Assembly (NCBI GenBank): GCA_946811185.2
Contig: OX328106.1
Span: 32,176,426 to 32,240,425, forward strand
Length of the DNA stretch: 64,000 nt
Source: Hippopus hippopus
Lineage: Eukaryota; Mollusca; Bivalvia; Cardiida; Cardiidae
Reading direction: 5' to 3'
How positions within the stretch are numbered: the first letter of the stretch is position 1; every line of letters begins with the position of its first letter. Shown piece by piece: positions 14,201 to 22,584 of the stretch. Made by a program: the position numbers and the translations under genes. The notes beneath the pieces were generated by a model. The model searched no databases. It was not told where the DNA came from and worked only from the letters and a program-made list of their open reading frames with translations.

Positions 14201-15173
14201 GTCAGTAAGGGTAGCAGGTCACTTTGAAATCTGCCAATAGGCAATATACATGTTAGGCCAAATTTTGGTAGACCTAGCATGTATTGCATAGCATGTTCAA
14301 TGCATCTTGTTAAGAATACTCCAAGTTTGTTACCTTTAGTGTACTTTCCCTGAAAATAGTTTTTACCCCCCCAAAATTTTCAAGATGTCCTTTGCACTGT
14401 TATGTAAAAACTGGGGTGATTGACAAAATGTGAGCAAGGAGGAAATTGCCCCGAGCACCTTCACACACTTCAGTTAATATATTATTCCTGGACAGATCCC
14501 TGTGAGCTGGGACAGTTTTATATTTTTAGTCTTAGCTTCAAATGGAGGTTTTTGATTGATTGATTGTTTGGTGTTTAATGCAGTTTTCAACGTTATTTCA
14601 GTTATATTGCAGTGACCAGTGCACCTATCCATGCTTTCCTGGAGTCTCTTCTACCAGTACTCCACACAATTTTCTTTCCAAGCCACTTGCTGCTTTCCCA
14701 CATATCAATTATCAAGACAATGGTCAGCGGTGGGAAATGGGATGAATCCTGTCACAATGACTATCATCAATCCTTGGAAAGAAATTGGCTAACCCATGAC
14801 CCCCTGTTCTCAAGTCCTGCACGCTACCGACTGAGCTACCGGGGCTCAGATCAAAGAGAGGAAAATCTTCTGAAAGGAGAGAAAATCACATCACTGTAAA
14901 ACATTTTCAGATGTGAACCTTTGATAAATAGAATGCTCTTTTTCCAATATTGCTTTAATAAGAATTGTCAATTACAGGGGCTTGAAAAGTTGTATTTGTC
15001 TAGCAGTGGGTTTATTTACACTTATATCAAGCTACATAATTAGTGGCTATAGTCGAAAGTTTCACTTACTTGAACCAAAGTGCATCCAAAAATAGTGAGG
15101 ATCTATTATCTGTGTGATCCTCCCTGGCCACACATTTAAGGGTGGGGCAATCATACCCTGTGACATCTTTCAT
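2215..15173 (-). CDS. Extended Tudor-domain protein (TDRD family), partial, six exons
   Basis: Read on the minus strand, exons in transcript order are 15173-15070, 11544-11370, 9642-9501, 7555-7434, 3627-3570 and 2284-2215. All have AG/GT borders and all junction phases agree (1, 2, 0, 2, 0; the last exon ends in phase 1). Exon 1 carries NVWPGRITQIIDPHYFWMHF, exon 2 DYGQVVLVDTGIHDG, exon 3 VDVFFVDYGQTE and later RCSLAGIVP, exon 4 NWTSRATKTFQRL and VSLYP. This order of a pre-Tudor segment, a Tudor core with the aromatic DYG strand, then a staphylococcal-nuclease-like tail is the extended Tudor fold. Family members bind symmetrically dimethylated arginines on PIWI proteins in germ granules. The exact orthologue is not settled. 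Exon 1 is in frame from ATGTCACAGG at 15166; the upstream AG at 15174-15175 would place an out-of-frame ATG ahead of it, so exon 1 may be the first coding exon or may use the later AG. No stop codon was found downstream, so the gene is incomplete. Confidence 0.8.
2660..2887 (+). mobile_element. Family A MITE
   Basis: Near-complete copy with the hairpin intact, ending GGTAAAGAGTTAA; lies in the last recognised Tudor intron. Confidence 0.85.
3138..3366 (+). mobile_element. Family A MITE
   Basis: Complete copy with TTAA at both ends (3138-3141 and 3363-3366) and an almost perfect core palindrome. Confidence 0.88.
3652..3848 (+). mobile_element. Family A MITE, decayed hairpin
   Basis: Left end CTTAACATTCAATCCCAG; begins 25 bp upstream (transcript sense) of the Tudor exon at 3570-3627. 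The second hairpin arm is shortened. Confidence 0.7.
3886..4108 (-). mobile_element. Family A MITE, reverse
   Basis: Reverse-oriented diverged copy: TTAAACTCTTTCCCAAGCC at the left and AACTCGGGATTGTGTTGTAA at the right. It faces the plus copy ending at 3848, so the pair could fold together in the Tudor pre-mRNA. Confidence 0.75.
4225..4442 (+). mobile_element. Family A MITE
   Basis: TTAA at 4225-4228, intact hairpin; the right end is cut off by the adjoining SINE near 4,440. Confidence 0.85.
4440..4672 (-). mobile_element. tRNA-derived SINE, family S2
   Basis: Read on the minus strand, a promoter-like head with GCGAGTTCGATACCCGGGAG (B-box type) is followed by a body containing CCCAAAGTTG or its complement and a tail AAGAACTTGCTTCTCAATCA. 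The same body and tail recur in plus orientation at 45,690-45,897, and the tail at 36,480-36,665 and 51,200-51,390. Confidence 0.75.
4850..5155 (+). mobile_element. Two tRNA-like SINE heads in tandem
   Basis: Two tRNA-like segments, about 4,858-4,935 and 5,070-5,150. The first has TAGATAAGTCGTTAGAGCAC as an A-box region and GGTTCTAATCCTG as a B-box region; the second has GCTCTGTGGCTACAACATTC and GGTTGGAGTCTCG. Both are followed by CCACACTTTT-like sequence. Neither folds into an obvious complete tRNA with an acceptor stem, so they are read as SINE heads and not tRNA genes. Confidence 0.45.
5280..5507 (-). mobile_element. tRNA-derived SINE, family S1
   Basis: On the minus strand: tRNA-like head GTCCTGCGTGGCTCAGTGGT, B-box GGGTTCGAGCTGCAC, a central GTGTCCTTGGGCAAGACACC block, and a tail on CTGAAATAATGTTGAAAGC. 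The GGGCAAGACAC block and tail recur at 25,475-25,632. Confidence 0.8.
5508..5659 (+). mobile_element. Family C MITE, left part of an interrupted copy
   Basis: Left part of a family C copy (GGATCCATAAATCCAATTTT, then a decayed CTTGGACATGCAGAAAA). The remainder resumes at 6,627, so the copy is split by the E element. Confidence 0.75.
5660..6626 (+). mobile_element. Helitron-like non-autonomous element (family E)
   Basis: Left end ACAAGAGGACCATGATGGTC then CTATATCGCTCACCTGAG; right end GAGCACTTCGTGCTC hairpin then AGGTGAGCTAAAAA. A 3' hairpin shortly before CTAA is the layout of Helitron 3' ends, but the ends also form a short inverted repeat (CTCACCTGAG and CTCAGGTGAG), so this class is an inference. 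Inside lie three tandem units of about 166 bp (about 5,953-6,370), each with ATTTGAAGTATTTTGG, GGGCCACTAGATGATGCTAC and AGCTCTAGCCCTTACGGTTT. Near the right end is a short ACGG run (6,539-6,560). No coding capacity. It has inserted into a family C MITE. Confidence 0.8.
6627..6686 (+). mobile_element. Family C MITE, right part of the interrupted copy
   Basis: Resumes the copy begun at 5,508: GCAGAAAGTTTCCACTTTTG, then CCCCCTTTTCACAGAGCATA and GCTCA. Confidence 0.75.
6864..7094 (+). mobile_element. Family A MITE
   Basis: Complete diverged copy with the hairpin still pairing (GTGGGAAAAGGAGAAAATG and its mirror). Lies in the intron between the Tudor exons at 7,434 and 3,627. Confidence 0.82.
7118..7187 (+). 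mobile_element. Family B MITE, 3' fragment
   Basis: Only the right end of family B: GGTTTTTACTATGGACTTGA then AACTTATTTAGCAGG, stopping at the TTAA that begins the next family A copy. Confidence 0.6.
7185..7413 (-). mobile_element. Family A MITE, reverse
   Basis: TTAA at both ends (7185-7188, 7410-7413) and one of the best core palindromes in the window. Ends 20 bp from the donor of the Tudor exon at 7,434-7,555. Confidence 0.9.
7618..7838 (-). mobile_element. Family A MITE, reverse
   Basis: Diverged reverse copy with a shortened hairpin, ending GTAAAGAGTTAA at 7835-7838. Confidence 0.8.
7843..8069 (+). mobile_element. Family A MITE
   Basis: Complete plus copy that starts about 5 bp after the preceding reverse copy, making a head-to-head pair. 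Its right end reads into the palindrome at 8,015-8,120. Confidence 0.85.
8015..8120. repeat. Long near-perfect palindrome at a family A terminus
   Basis: Arms of about 53 bp mirror each other around position 8067/8068. The inner 36 bp, on GTCGAGTGGGGTAAAGTT and its complement, are perfect; outward the arms continue through TTTATTTATGTCG and AATTGAAAGC. The left arm is the right end of the plus A copy; the right arm is an inverted repeat of that same end, with no further family A sequence. Confidence 0.9.
8205..8435. repeat. Degenerate minisatellite, about 40-bp unit
   Basis: Five to six imperfect repeats of a unit like GAATTACAATGCTTGTTTTG followed by ATAACCAATAT. Intronic in the Tudor gene. 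Confidence 0.7.
8666..9331. mobile_element. Family G TIR element, 666 bp
   Basis: Inverted ends TGGTGGCATATTTCTGCC and GGCAGAAATATGCCACCA extend inward about 80 bp with ACGAGATAGCTATCATGATA. A TA dinucleotide lies on both sides (8664-8665 and 9332-9333), as expected for a Tc1/mariner-type MITE. No transposase frame. A shorter 222-bp relative lies at 13,629-13,850. Confidence 0.88.
9671..9826 (-). mobile_element. Family A MITE, reverse, truncated
   Basis: Has the GCATTTGCAGACGACAAAT block and the hairpin but lacks the outer flank on the right. Begins 29 bp upstream of the Tudor exon at 9,501-9,642 in transcript sense. Confidence 0.75.
9835..10311. other. Intronic stretch with no recognised feature
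   Basis: Within the Tudor intron. No open frame, repeat copy or conserved motif was recognised. Confidence 0.5.
10312..10544 (-). mobile_element. Family A MITE, reverse
   Basis: TTAA at both ends (10312-10315, 10541-10544); a T-run interrupts the left half and the core hairpin has a few mismatches. Confidence 0.85.
10550..11365. other. Intronic stretch, no gene; one weak MITE-like piece
   Basis: Near 10,685-10,720 the sequence TTTGTCATCTAAAAATGC resembles the inner part of family A; the rest is unrecognised Tudor intron. Confidence 0.4.
11612..11799 (-). mobile_element. Family A MITE, reverse, hairpin arm lost
   Basis: TTAA at 11612-11615 and 11796-11799. The left hairpin arm is present (ATTGTGGGAAAAGGAC) but most of the right arm is deleted. 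Begins about 70 bp upstream (transcript sense) of the Tudor exon at 11,370-11,544. Confidence 0.8.
11913..12027. mobile_element. Family C-like fragment
   Basis: Short foldback with AGGCTGACCTAGGTTGATAC and AACCTCCATTTCATAGAGAA, matching the core and end of family C; the remainder is missing. Confidence 0.5.
12099..13483. mobile_element. hAT-like non-autonomous element, 1,385 bp
   Basis: Ends CAGTGCTCGCGCTG and CAGAGCTAGCACTG are inverted CAGTG/CACTG termini of hAT type. The 6 bp ATAAAG is repeated on each side (12093-12098 and 13484-13489), shorter than the usual 8-bp hAT duplication. Inside the left end are several copies of AATTGTCGATTAATT-type sequence. The right third holds two tandem relatives of the family A hairpin (see separate entry). 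No transposase frame. Confidence 0.55.
12955..13275. repeat. Tandem pair of diverged A-like hairpins
   Basis: Two successive units of about 170 bp share GGTAAAGAAGTAACCA or GGTAAAGGAGTAACCA, then GTGGGAAAAGGAGCACTATC or GTGGGAAAAGGGGCACTATC, and the mirrored TTTTCCTTTTCCTACAATAT or TTCTCCTTTCCCACAATATT. They resemble family A at the GTGGGAAAAGG hairpin but have a different loop, so they are a distinct subfamily. Confidence 0.6.
13567..13911. mobile_element. Family H TIR element, split by a G copy
   Basis: Outer ends GGGCCCAGTTTTACTAAG and CTTAGTAAAATGGGGCCC, with mirrored inner parts on GTTACGAACGAAATTTG and CAAATTTTGTTCGTAAC. The two arms are 13,567-13,628 and 13,851-13,911; a family G copy sits exactly at the loop. 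Confidence 0.8.
13629..13850. mobile_element. Family G TIR element, 222 bp, nested
   Basis: TGGTGGCATATTTCTGCC at the left and its complement at the right, almost entirely palindromic; TA precedes it at 13627-13628. It has no internal body, unlike the 666-bp copy. Confidence 0.85.
14556..14850 (-). mobile_element. tRNA-derived SINE, family S1-related, full length
   Basis: On the minus strand: head CCCCGGTAGCTCAGTCGGTA (A-box type), a body, then a tail CTGAAATAACGTTGAAAAC and CATTAAACACCAAACAATC. Open frames across it are incidental. Intronic in the Tudor gene. Confidence 0.8.
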
Positions 15174-15531
15174 CTGCAAAGGAAAGGGTAAATATTATTT
15201 CATGCTTTCCAGTAGTTTATCAAGAAATAACGGTGAAATTTTTTGTGATATTTCATGGTTACGACAAGAGAAAATTACCAATTTCATATTCTAACTCTTC
15301 AATTGAAGGTGGAAAGAGTAGTTCCCACGCCCAAGTTACCTAGGTAAAATGCACATGTCTCTCAACCAGATGGAAATATGATGTAATTCACCCTACATCT
15401 CTTGCACTTTATGTAATACTGTAATGCGTTGTTATGCGGAGCAGGTACGCCACGGGAAATAACCGGAAAGAACTGGATTTTGATGTAAATTCCCTTCAAC
15501 CCCCAAAAAGGCTTAAAAGCATGTAATAAAT

Positions 15532-15692
15532 AGAATATTTGTTTTTTTCGGTGAAAGATCGAAATTCATTTCATCTTGGGAACATCATCGATAATATTTT
15601 CACTCATGGCTGCACCACTCATGCAAATATTATCGATTATGTTCACCCGATGAAATAAATTTCGATCTTTCACCATAAAAAACAAATACCCT
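15532..15692. mobile_element. Foldback element (family I), single copy
   Basis: Arms GGTGAAAGATCGAAATT and AATTTCGATCTTTCACC, continuing inward through ATCGATAATATT and AATATTATCGAT, with a loop near 15,610-15,630. No second copy was seen in this window. Confidence 0.7.
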
Positions 15693-17840
15693 CTATATAT
15701 TATACATGGGTTGATGCAGTTGATTGAAATCCTAAGAACTTTGTGCTGTGGCTAACCACTATAAGTCTCATGGAGGTGAGTCCCAACAACACAGATTTAA
15801 GTTAAGAGATAAGTAAATTAAAGATTAGACAAAAAAGTCTGACATAACTTTATCTATACTTCAGTTTTAGGCTGTTGACTTAAGTTATGATTCACACAAT
15901 TAAATGATTAAGTAAACAAGACATGTCACGGAAAAGTGACTGATGCCCCCCAAAAATAATAAATAACCTTTTCCTATGGTCTGTGAAAATAAACAGAGAC
16001 TATAGACACAACTCTTAGACACTCTTCTGACCTTGCTCATTTGAAAATATTGAGCCGCTGTCTTAATAAATAATGGACAGATTCATTCAGAATTCAATGG
16101 AATCATTTTTCATGTCAGATTGCTGACAGAATTGCCGGCATGTTTTTCAGTAAAGGAGACAGTTGCATAACAAATCAGAATTCACTTTAGATTTTTTATT
16201 GAAATCTGTTTCAATACTCAAACAAGACTATGTTGAACTTTAATTTACTACATAGAACTGAATGGGACCCATTTAGATGTTACATGCAATAAGATAAATA
16301 AAATGTGTAATGTCCAGTTGATAAATGTTGAAAGGTAATTAAGCATGTATATGGCCTTTCCTCATTTCTCCGTTCATTCTCATTTCTCCATTCATGTACC
16401 AAAGCAGAAGGAATAACTGCTAGTGACATTTTGTTCCACCCGGATTCTATTCTACTCTACATCGGAAGTATTTTTCTATCTAACAAGACGCAAAAATGAG
16501 ACAAAAGCATGTAATTTTCACATTTTGAAAGAAAATATTACATTAGATACAATCAAAAGCATATTTTCAATGTTTTTCCACATTAAATAAGCCTAAATCT
16601 GTTGTGTTTACCCTTTATTGTGACCCGTAGCAGAAGCCGATGACCTATATCCCACTCGACAGAAGCTTGCATCAAGCGGGAATCTAGAAACTGTCAAAAA
16701 TACACTCCAGTTCGATGATTGCGTTCCACGTGTTATTTTTGTCACTAATTAAAAAAGATATTGCGGGAAAATTTGTGTGTTGGTTTTGTATTTTCAATTT
16801 AGTATCAGTATAAAGCATTAAATTAAGCTAAGATGGATTGTGATACATTTATCTCGGTCTACATAACAAATATTGAATATTATTGAGTTACTGAAAATTT
16901 TGCAATGTAGACTGAGCTAAATGAATCGTGCTTAAAATCTCATTACATTCTGTCGCAGACTGAAGGTCATGTTGTAACCGACAACAGCAGCCCAGTTCGC
17001 GCAATTAAGGCTAATTAGGTCACTTTAGTTTCAGTTATTTTGCCAATCGCTAATTGATACAAACTGAATGCAGTGATAGCAAATTAAAGTGTGACAGGTG
17101 CGACCATTGGGTTCATCTTTGTTTTTGTACAGACGTCGGAGTCGTCCAGCGAGGCCAATTTTTATGTTAACACTGCAAGGAACTCAGTTTAGACATTATC
17201 ACATAACTCCTTATTTATGAAGTTTCGAAGTTAGACCCAATTGTTGATTCAATTTCTAGATCTATATGAGTTGTTGTTGTTGGTGGTGATCATTTGTAAT
17301 TTTTGTCTTAAATGCCTTTATTTCTGTTGTTGTGCATTGTTTTACATTTTTTTAACACTTGTTCATGTTTCCTATATAAAAAACAATCATTGTCAACTCT
17401 AGTGGTTTACAATCAGTTCAATACACATCATATATAAATGGGCTAGTCTGTCTGAACTGGAGTGTAGAATATTCATAAGTCCTTAGTGACCGGCCTTAAC
17501 AACCAATCAAATGAACAGAGAAATGATAAAGCGGCCATACTACCCAGATTGTCGAGGTAGGTTCAAAAACGTCCTCGGACTGAACCTTTCGATGCAATTC
17601 ATATGTTTTTTTTTCAGTTAAAAGTTTTATTCAGATTTTATATTTAATCATTACACGAAAATTTTGATTCGTTGACCAAAATTGTGCATTTGGTGTGCTT
17701 ATTTCCGCTTAGGTGAATGGAGAAAGGAGAAAACAGTATATGTCTAAATATTTGGACTAGTGTTGAACCAGCATCAGAGGGTCTTTCACTTGTGAATTTC
17801 ATTTTCAGCCACCACACAGCTCCCTGACCATCAGATGCCG
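15693..17840. other. Gene-poor stretch; possible upstream region of the Tudor gene
   Basis: No coding frame or clear repeat was recognised. It lies upstream of the first recognised exon of the minus-strand Tudor gene, so its promoter or an upstream exon could be here, but no core promoter was distinguished. Confidence 0.35.
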
Positions 17841-17848
17841 ATCCTGAG

Positions 17849-19164
17849 CACAGGGACTCGATCCAGTAATTTTTTTGGTATCTTGTAAGTAGATATAGAC
17901 AAGGGGTCGAACTTGACCGAAGGGCAGATATTACCAGGTTTGAATTTAGGCCCAATTACAAAGTCAATTTCGATTCAATTTTGTCATGAAACGTACTAAA
18001 TCACAGCTAAATGAATACGTTCTTCGATGATGCTACAGATTATAACCATAATCAATCCGTTTACCGAACACAGATCGAGATATCGAGCAAATTAGGGTCA
18101 ATTTCGCAGGTCGGACACGACCATGCACCTGGGACACCACTCTACTTTCAGGGCTAAATGCCATATCTCAAGCATTGACGGTCAGTTTTCCTACCACGCA
18201 TCGATTAAAAACATATTAATAGGTAACTTACAGACGACTTTTTCTTTCCTAATTGATCAACCAGGGAACAAAACCAATTATTTATTACCTTATCGCAACA
18301 AATTTCCAATTAACGCCATACTAGACCGAAACGACGCTTTTGTAAAATGAAATTTGATTGGTTGATACTGGACCCGGCTCAGTCTTACTACCGCTACGAA
18401 GCGGGATTCAAGTTATGATGTCATTTACCGCGAGTTTTGACTTTTAATCGTGGAAATCATGAATGCTTGTTAACTGGCTCTTTAGATAATTTTCTTCACT
18501 TAACTAAAACTTTTATTCGAAATCTACCCTCAGTAAAGCAAAAGAAACCCGATTCCTACAGAGAAATCTACTTTCAGTTTCGATTTCGCCCAGTTGCTCT
18601 ACTGTAAGAGTACCGGCTTTGTAATTGATAATTAGTGGAGGGCAGAGAACCAGCAACGCTGACCAATGAAATCTTCCCAAGCATACAGATGAAAGCTTGT
18701 CAAAATGGCACCGGTTTCGATTTGAAAGATTATAAACCTGAAAACGCTGTTGACTTCAGAGGAAACAGAAATTTATTGCCTGTAAGTTATTTATTAACAT
18801 GTTTTTAATCGATGTGTGGTAGGACAACAGGCTGTCAATGGCTGAGATGTGGCATTTAGCCCTGAAAGTAGAGTGGTGTCCCAGTTGCACGGTCGTGTCC
18901 GACCTGCGAAATTGACCCCAATTTGCTCGATATCTCGATCCGTGTTCGGTAAACAGACTGATTATGGTTATAATCTGTAGCATCATCGTAGAACGTATTC
19001 ATTTAGCTGTGATTTGGTACATTTCATGACAAAATTGAATCGAAATTGACTTTGTAATTGGACCTTAATTTGAACCCGGTAATATCTGTCCTTCGGTCAA
19101 GTTCGAACCCTTGTCTTTATCTACTTACAAGATACCAAAAAAATTACTGGATCGAGTCCCTGTG
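17849..19164. mobile_element. Long-TIR DNA transposon remnant, 1,316 bp
   Basis: Left arm about 17,849-18,235 and right arm about 18,777-19,164 are near-complementary over roughly 390 bp, with some mismatches and small indels. Outermost bases are CACAGGGACTCGATCC and GGATCGAGTCCCTGTG. The 8 bp ATCCTGAG occur directly on both sides (17841-17848 and 19165-19172). The 540-bp centre has no transposase frame. Long inverted arms with an 8-9 bp duplication fit a Mutator-like or other long-TIR element; a CAGGG terminus also recalls hAT. The class is not settled. Confidence 0.85.
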
Positions 19165-19172
19165 ATCCTGAG

Positions 19173-19910
19173 CATTTTCTAAAAGCGCTGGCAACTCTCC
19201 ATGTTTATGTTTACTATCAGTATAACAATACTGGTTTCACCGGTTTTGCAAGGAAGAAGAACCATATTTTGATGTCAAGTAACTTTACCTGTCAAATTGT
19301 GCAGCAGTCACATACACGTGGAATGCCTACGGGGAAAAAAAACAGTCGCAGGAATTTCCTACTCAAAGTAGGTTAACTTTTTTAATGTTTTCTCATTTGC
19401 AATCAATTGATGACAAATCAGATTCTAATGGAATCAACAATTTCCAGTTTAGTGTTTTGACGAGGAAGAGTTTCTGGTCTTAATAAATTTGGAATGCCTC
19501 AGAGTCGAAATAGTGACAGCATTTTCAAATTTTGTACTCGGGTGATTCGTTCTTGACTTGTTTTGCTACTTTCTCACTGAATTGAATGTGCATTTACTCA
19601 AATGTGTATACATGTGATATAGTTTAAAAATAAAAACTTTAATTTTGTATTTGAAAATGTTCAGTTTGTACTGAATGGAAGCAAAAATAAAATCGGGCTG
19701 CATACTATTTCATACGTTCTGGGCTAGTCGAAGATGCTTACGATAGACGGCGCTTTCGACAGAACAGAGAATCAAAGTGCTGTCAGCACTGTAATCGGTC
19801 GACACTGAATAAAGTTCACTAGTCTGAAATCACAAATCAAATGGTAGTAGTTTGAACTATGTATGCGATAAAAATCCTACGCCTTACAAGTGAGCAACGT
19901 AGGACCCCGT
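19173..19910. other. Unannotated stretch
   Basis: No gene, repeat family or regulatory motif recognised. Confidence 0.4.
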
Positions 19911-19950
19911 TTGTGTGTGTGTTTGTTTGTTTGTTTGTTTGTTTGTTTTT
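19911..19950. repeat. (GTTT)n microsatellite
   Basis: About eight uninterrupted GTTT units after a short GT stretch. Confidence 0.9.
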
Positions 19951-19999
19951 TCAACTGTCCTTTACAAATAAATTGTTTTTAAACGGAACGGACAGAAAC

Positions 20000-20247
20000 T
20001 GGCAAAAAGGGGCTTAATGCATCTCCGTGATTCATGTTACCTAGCAAGTCATCACATACTTATGAATCCATAATGTCCACTTGTTGTAAAAAAAAAAGAC
20101 TTAATCATGAGGTAAACTGGTCCCTGGACATACCGAAAATTGAGCAATAGCGAAAATTTCGGCTCAGGTCAGCCTGCGCGGGCTGACCTGGGTCGATACT
20201 TTTCGCAGATGCATTAAACCCCCTTTTCAAAGAACATGGCTCATATA
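20000..20247 (-). mobile_element. Family C MITE
   Basis: Family C: ends on GAGCCATGCTCTG and AGAGCATGGCTC, a core hairpin AGGTCAGCCTGCGC with its mirror GCGCAGGCTGACCT flanked by TCGACCC/GGGTCGA, and a linker with CATGATTCAGTCGGTTGT and GGATCCATAATTATGTGATG. Orientation is taken as minus when the linker precedes the hairpin. This copy has a shortened hairpin and an A-run in the linker. Confidence 0.8.
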
Positions 20248-20667
20248 TAAATATATTTGTAAAATCGTAGAAATGTGCTTTTGTTAGATTCTGCGGGGTT
20301 GTTTTTGTTCATGTCACATGACCACAAGTGGGCTAAAATCCGAATTCAACTTACGTCGGAAAATGAGTCTGTTAGCGGACTTGAGCAAAATAAGAGACTT
20401 AAGTTTTTCGTGAAAACGGGCCAAGATTATACAACATTTAACTACACGTATACAGTTAAGTGAATTTTCAACACATATTTAAATATCAACATTATTATTA
20501 TTTAATGACACAAAAGTGAAATCCTCATGTTCAGTTGTAGTGGCCTATATATACTTCATATACATATTAAAACGATAAATTTGGCAGAAAGTATAGAAAC
20601 GTGTTCAGGTATTTTTCCAATATGTTTACAAGTTCCTCCTGACTGACACCATACTTCCCAGAGTTCT

Positions 20668-20799
20668 TTAACCCGTTACCAAACGCGCGTGCGTTTTAAA
20701 ACCCTGGGGAAGACATCTTTTGACAACATTGTGGGAAAATAAAAAGAAATGCTGGTAACCAACATTTTCTCCATTTTTCACAATGTTTTATGCCTTTAA
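20668..20799 (+). mobile_element. Family A MITE, left half of an interrupted copy
   Basis: TTAA at 20668-20671, then the hairpin (AACATTGTGGGAAAATAAAA and its mirror). The copy breaks at the TTAA at 20796-20799 and resumes at 21,718. Confidence 0.82.
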
Positions 20800-21717
20800 T
20801 GACGTGTATGACAAATGTTCGCGCGCATCCTACCGCGCATGTATTTTTGTCGTGTATATTGAATCAAAAGTGCACCTATGTAGTTTTTACACATAATGGT
20901 AATACTATTGGTCAACTGAAACAAGTAGCGCTTTCTTCGGGTAGTATTGCTGAAGAGAAAAAAATGGATCTTTGAAATGTCACCGTGAAATAATTAAAAT
21001 GCTGCTGTCACGGCGTTACACACCAAACAAGGAAACAAAGGCAGGAAATTTAAAGCTGTAGAAGTACAGCTGTTTCCACTTTGAAAATTATTGTTGGAAA
21101 AGGAGAAATCGCTCCTATTGAGCAATTGGTCACTATGTCTGCTGAGCTTTTATCCTATTTTTTTCCTTGAAAAAAAAAATAATAATAATAATAACTTCCA
21201 CAGTGACCTTCAACCTTGTTTTCTGACGAAAGAAGCACGGATAGGTGCCATTTTTGTTTTTTCTTATTGTTTAGAATTATAAATACTATAAGTGTGGAAA
21301 TCTTAAGAAAAATCTGTCCGTTAGAAAGTATGTATATATTTAAGATAAAGTCAAATTATCTCCCTTTTTAACTCAATGGTCTTTATATAACATGCATATA
21401 TGTACATTTACCTTGCTCAAAACCAGGCTTGTATACATTTTTTGTACAAAAATATATGAATTTTCATTACAATGATGTATATTTGTATATTTTTCCTGCT
21501 ATTTTCCTGTTTAACTGACTATTAAAGAAAGACGCTTTAAATCCAATATAAGCTGAATTTTGGACCTATATATACCTTTTTCAAAGGCAAATTTCTCAGA
21601 AAAGAGCACGGTGACCCACATATTTTTTTTACTATAATCTCTAAGAGACATGATGAGCTGTGTATGTGCAAAGTTTTTAAAAAATCTGTCCGTTAGAAAA
21701 AATTGTGATATACGTCG
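20800..21717 (+). mobile_element. TTAA-flanked element J, 918 bp
   Basis: Bounded by TTAA on both sides (20796-20799, 21718-21721). Ends TGACGTGTATGACAAATG and AATTGTGATATACGTCG are imperfect inverted repeats. Contains TGTCACCGTGAAATAATTAA, a SINE-like GTTACACACCAAACAAGGAA piece, an (AAT)n run near 21,172-21,194 and two copies of AAAAATCTGTCCGTTAGAAA (about 21,308 and 21,683). A relative lies inverted at 57,287-58,217. No transposase; the TTAA target fits piggyBac or Kolobok-type elements. Confidence 0.8.
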
Positions 21718-21802
21718 TTAATTTGAGTTACATTCAGTTGTCATCTGCAAGCATTTTTCAGTTTGGATGAGTCTGAAATTTTGTTGTCTGCTACATAGTT
21801 AA
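21718..21802 (+). mobile_element. Family A MITE, right half of the interrupted copy
   Basis: Continues from 20,799: TTTGAGTTACATTCAGTTGT, then GTCTGAAATTTTGTTGTCTG, ending at TTAA 21799-21802. Confidence 0.8.
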
Positions 21803-21821
21803 TAAGGAAAATTCTCTTATC

Positions 21822-21955
21822 TTACCCATTTGCCAAACAATTCCGAGTTTTGACGAACCTGACAATTTCCACAGTTTGAGCCATATTTGATTTGTCTTCT
21901 GCACATGCTTTGGATTTAAATAAGACCAATATTTTGACGTATTGTAACGAGTTAA
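21822..21955 (+). mobile_element. Family A MITE lacking its hairpin
   Basis: Both flanks are present (TTTGCCAAACAATTCCGAG and ACGTATTGTAACGAGTTAA), but the 65-bp core hairpin is deleted: CGAACCTGACAATTTCCACA runs straight into GTTTGAGCCATATTTGATT. Confidence 0.8.
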
Positions 21956-22320
21956 ATATGTTTTCTTTCCTTTCAGTGTTTGTCTCTAGTATTACTAGTA
22001 AAAGCATCTGGCAGGTCTAACGATATCCACGAGTGCAGTAATAGTTCAACTTCATACCATGCGTTCAAACGAAGCATACTGATTCAGGGCAAATGAACGC
22101 GTTGACAAGGGAGATCACTGCTGTACTAGTGATTATTTACTGGTTACCTCCCCTGATGCAGCAAAAAAGTTTCTTAGCAACGTTTATCTGATGGTTACGT
22201 GAGATAAGACGGCTACCAGTTTAAGTTTGATATATACAGCAGTTAACATACGCACTCTACCAGTTTTTTTATGACCAGCCAACCGCAATGGAATGATGCC
22301 TTTAAAGTACAACATTTTCA

Positions 22321-22475
22321 AATACCTCTGTACCAAACGATAAAATTTAAGACTACTCCAAGTTGACAGTATTTGCAGACTGGTATCCAGCATTTTCTCC
22401 CTTTCCCACAATGTTTTCAAAGAGATTTTTCTCGGCGTCGTTTATGAAAAGTAGGAAATGTGTGTTAAAGAGTTA
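22321..22475 (-). mobile_element. Family A MITE, reverse, one hairpin arm missing
   Basis: TACCAAACGATAAAATTTAAG at the left, then directly TGGTATCCAGCATTTTCTCC. The region between the inner flank and the hairpin tip is deleted. Confidence 0.75.
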
Positions 22476-22584
22476 TGGGATGGGAGAATAACAGATTTCC
22501 ACCAGTATGAAACGTATTTAGAGAGCATTTCCAAAATGTACTAAGTCACCTTTGTATTTCAATAGGCTAAGTAGGTTTTAAGTT

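Noticed and set aside
14560..14899. Two overlapping plus-strand frames
   Set aside because: Both lie in a minus-strand SINE.
17644..17955. 103-residue minus-strand frame
   Set aside because: Covers the arm of the long-TIR element; no domain recognised.
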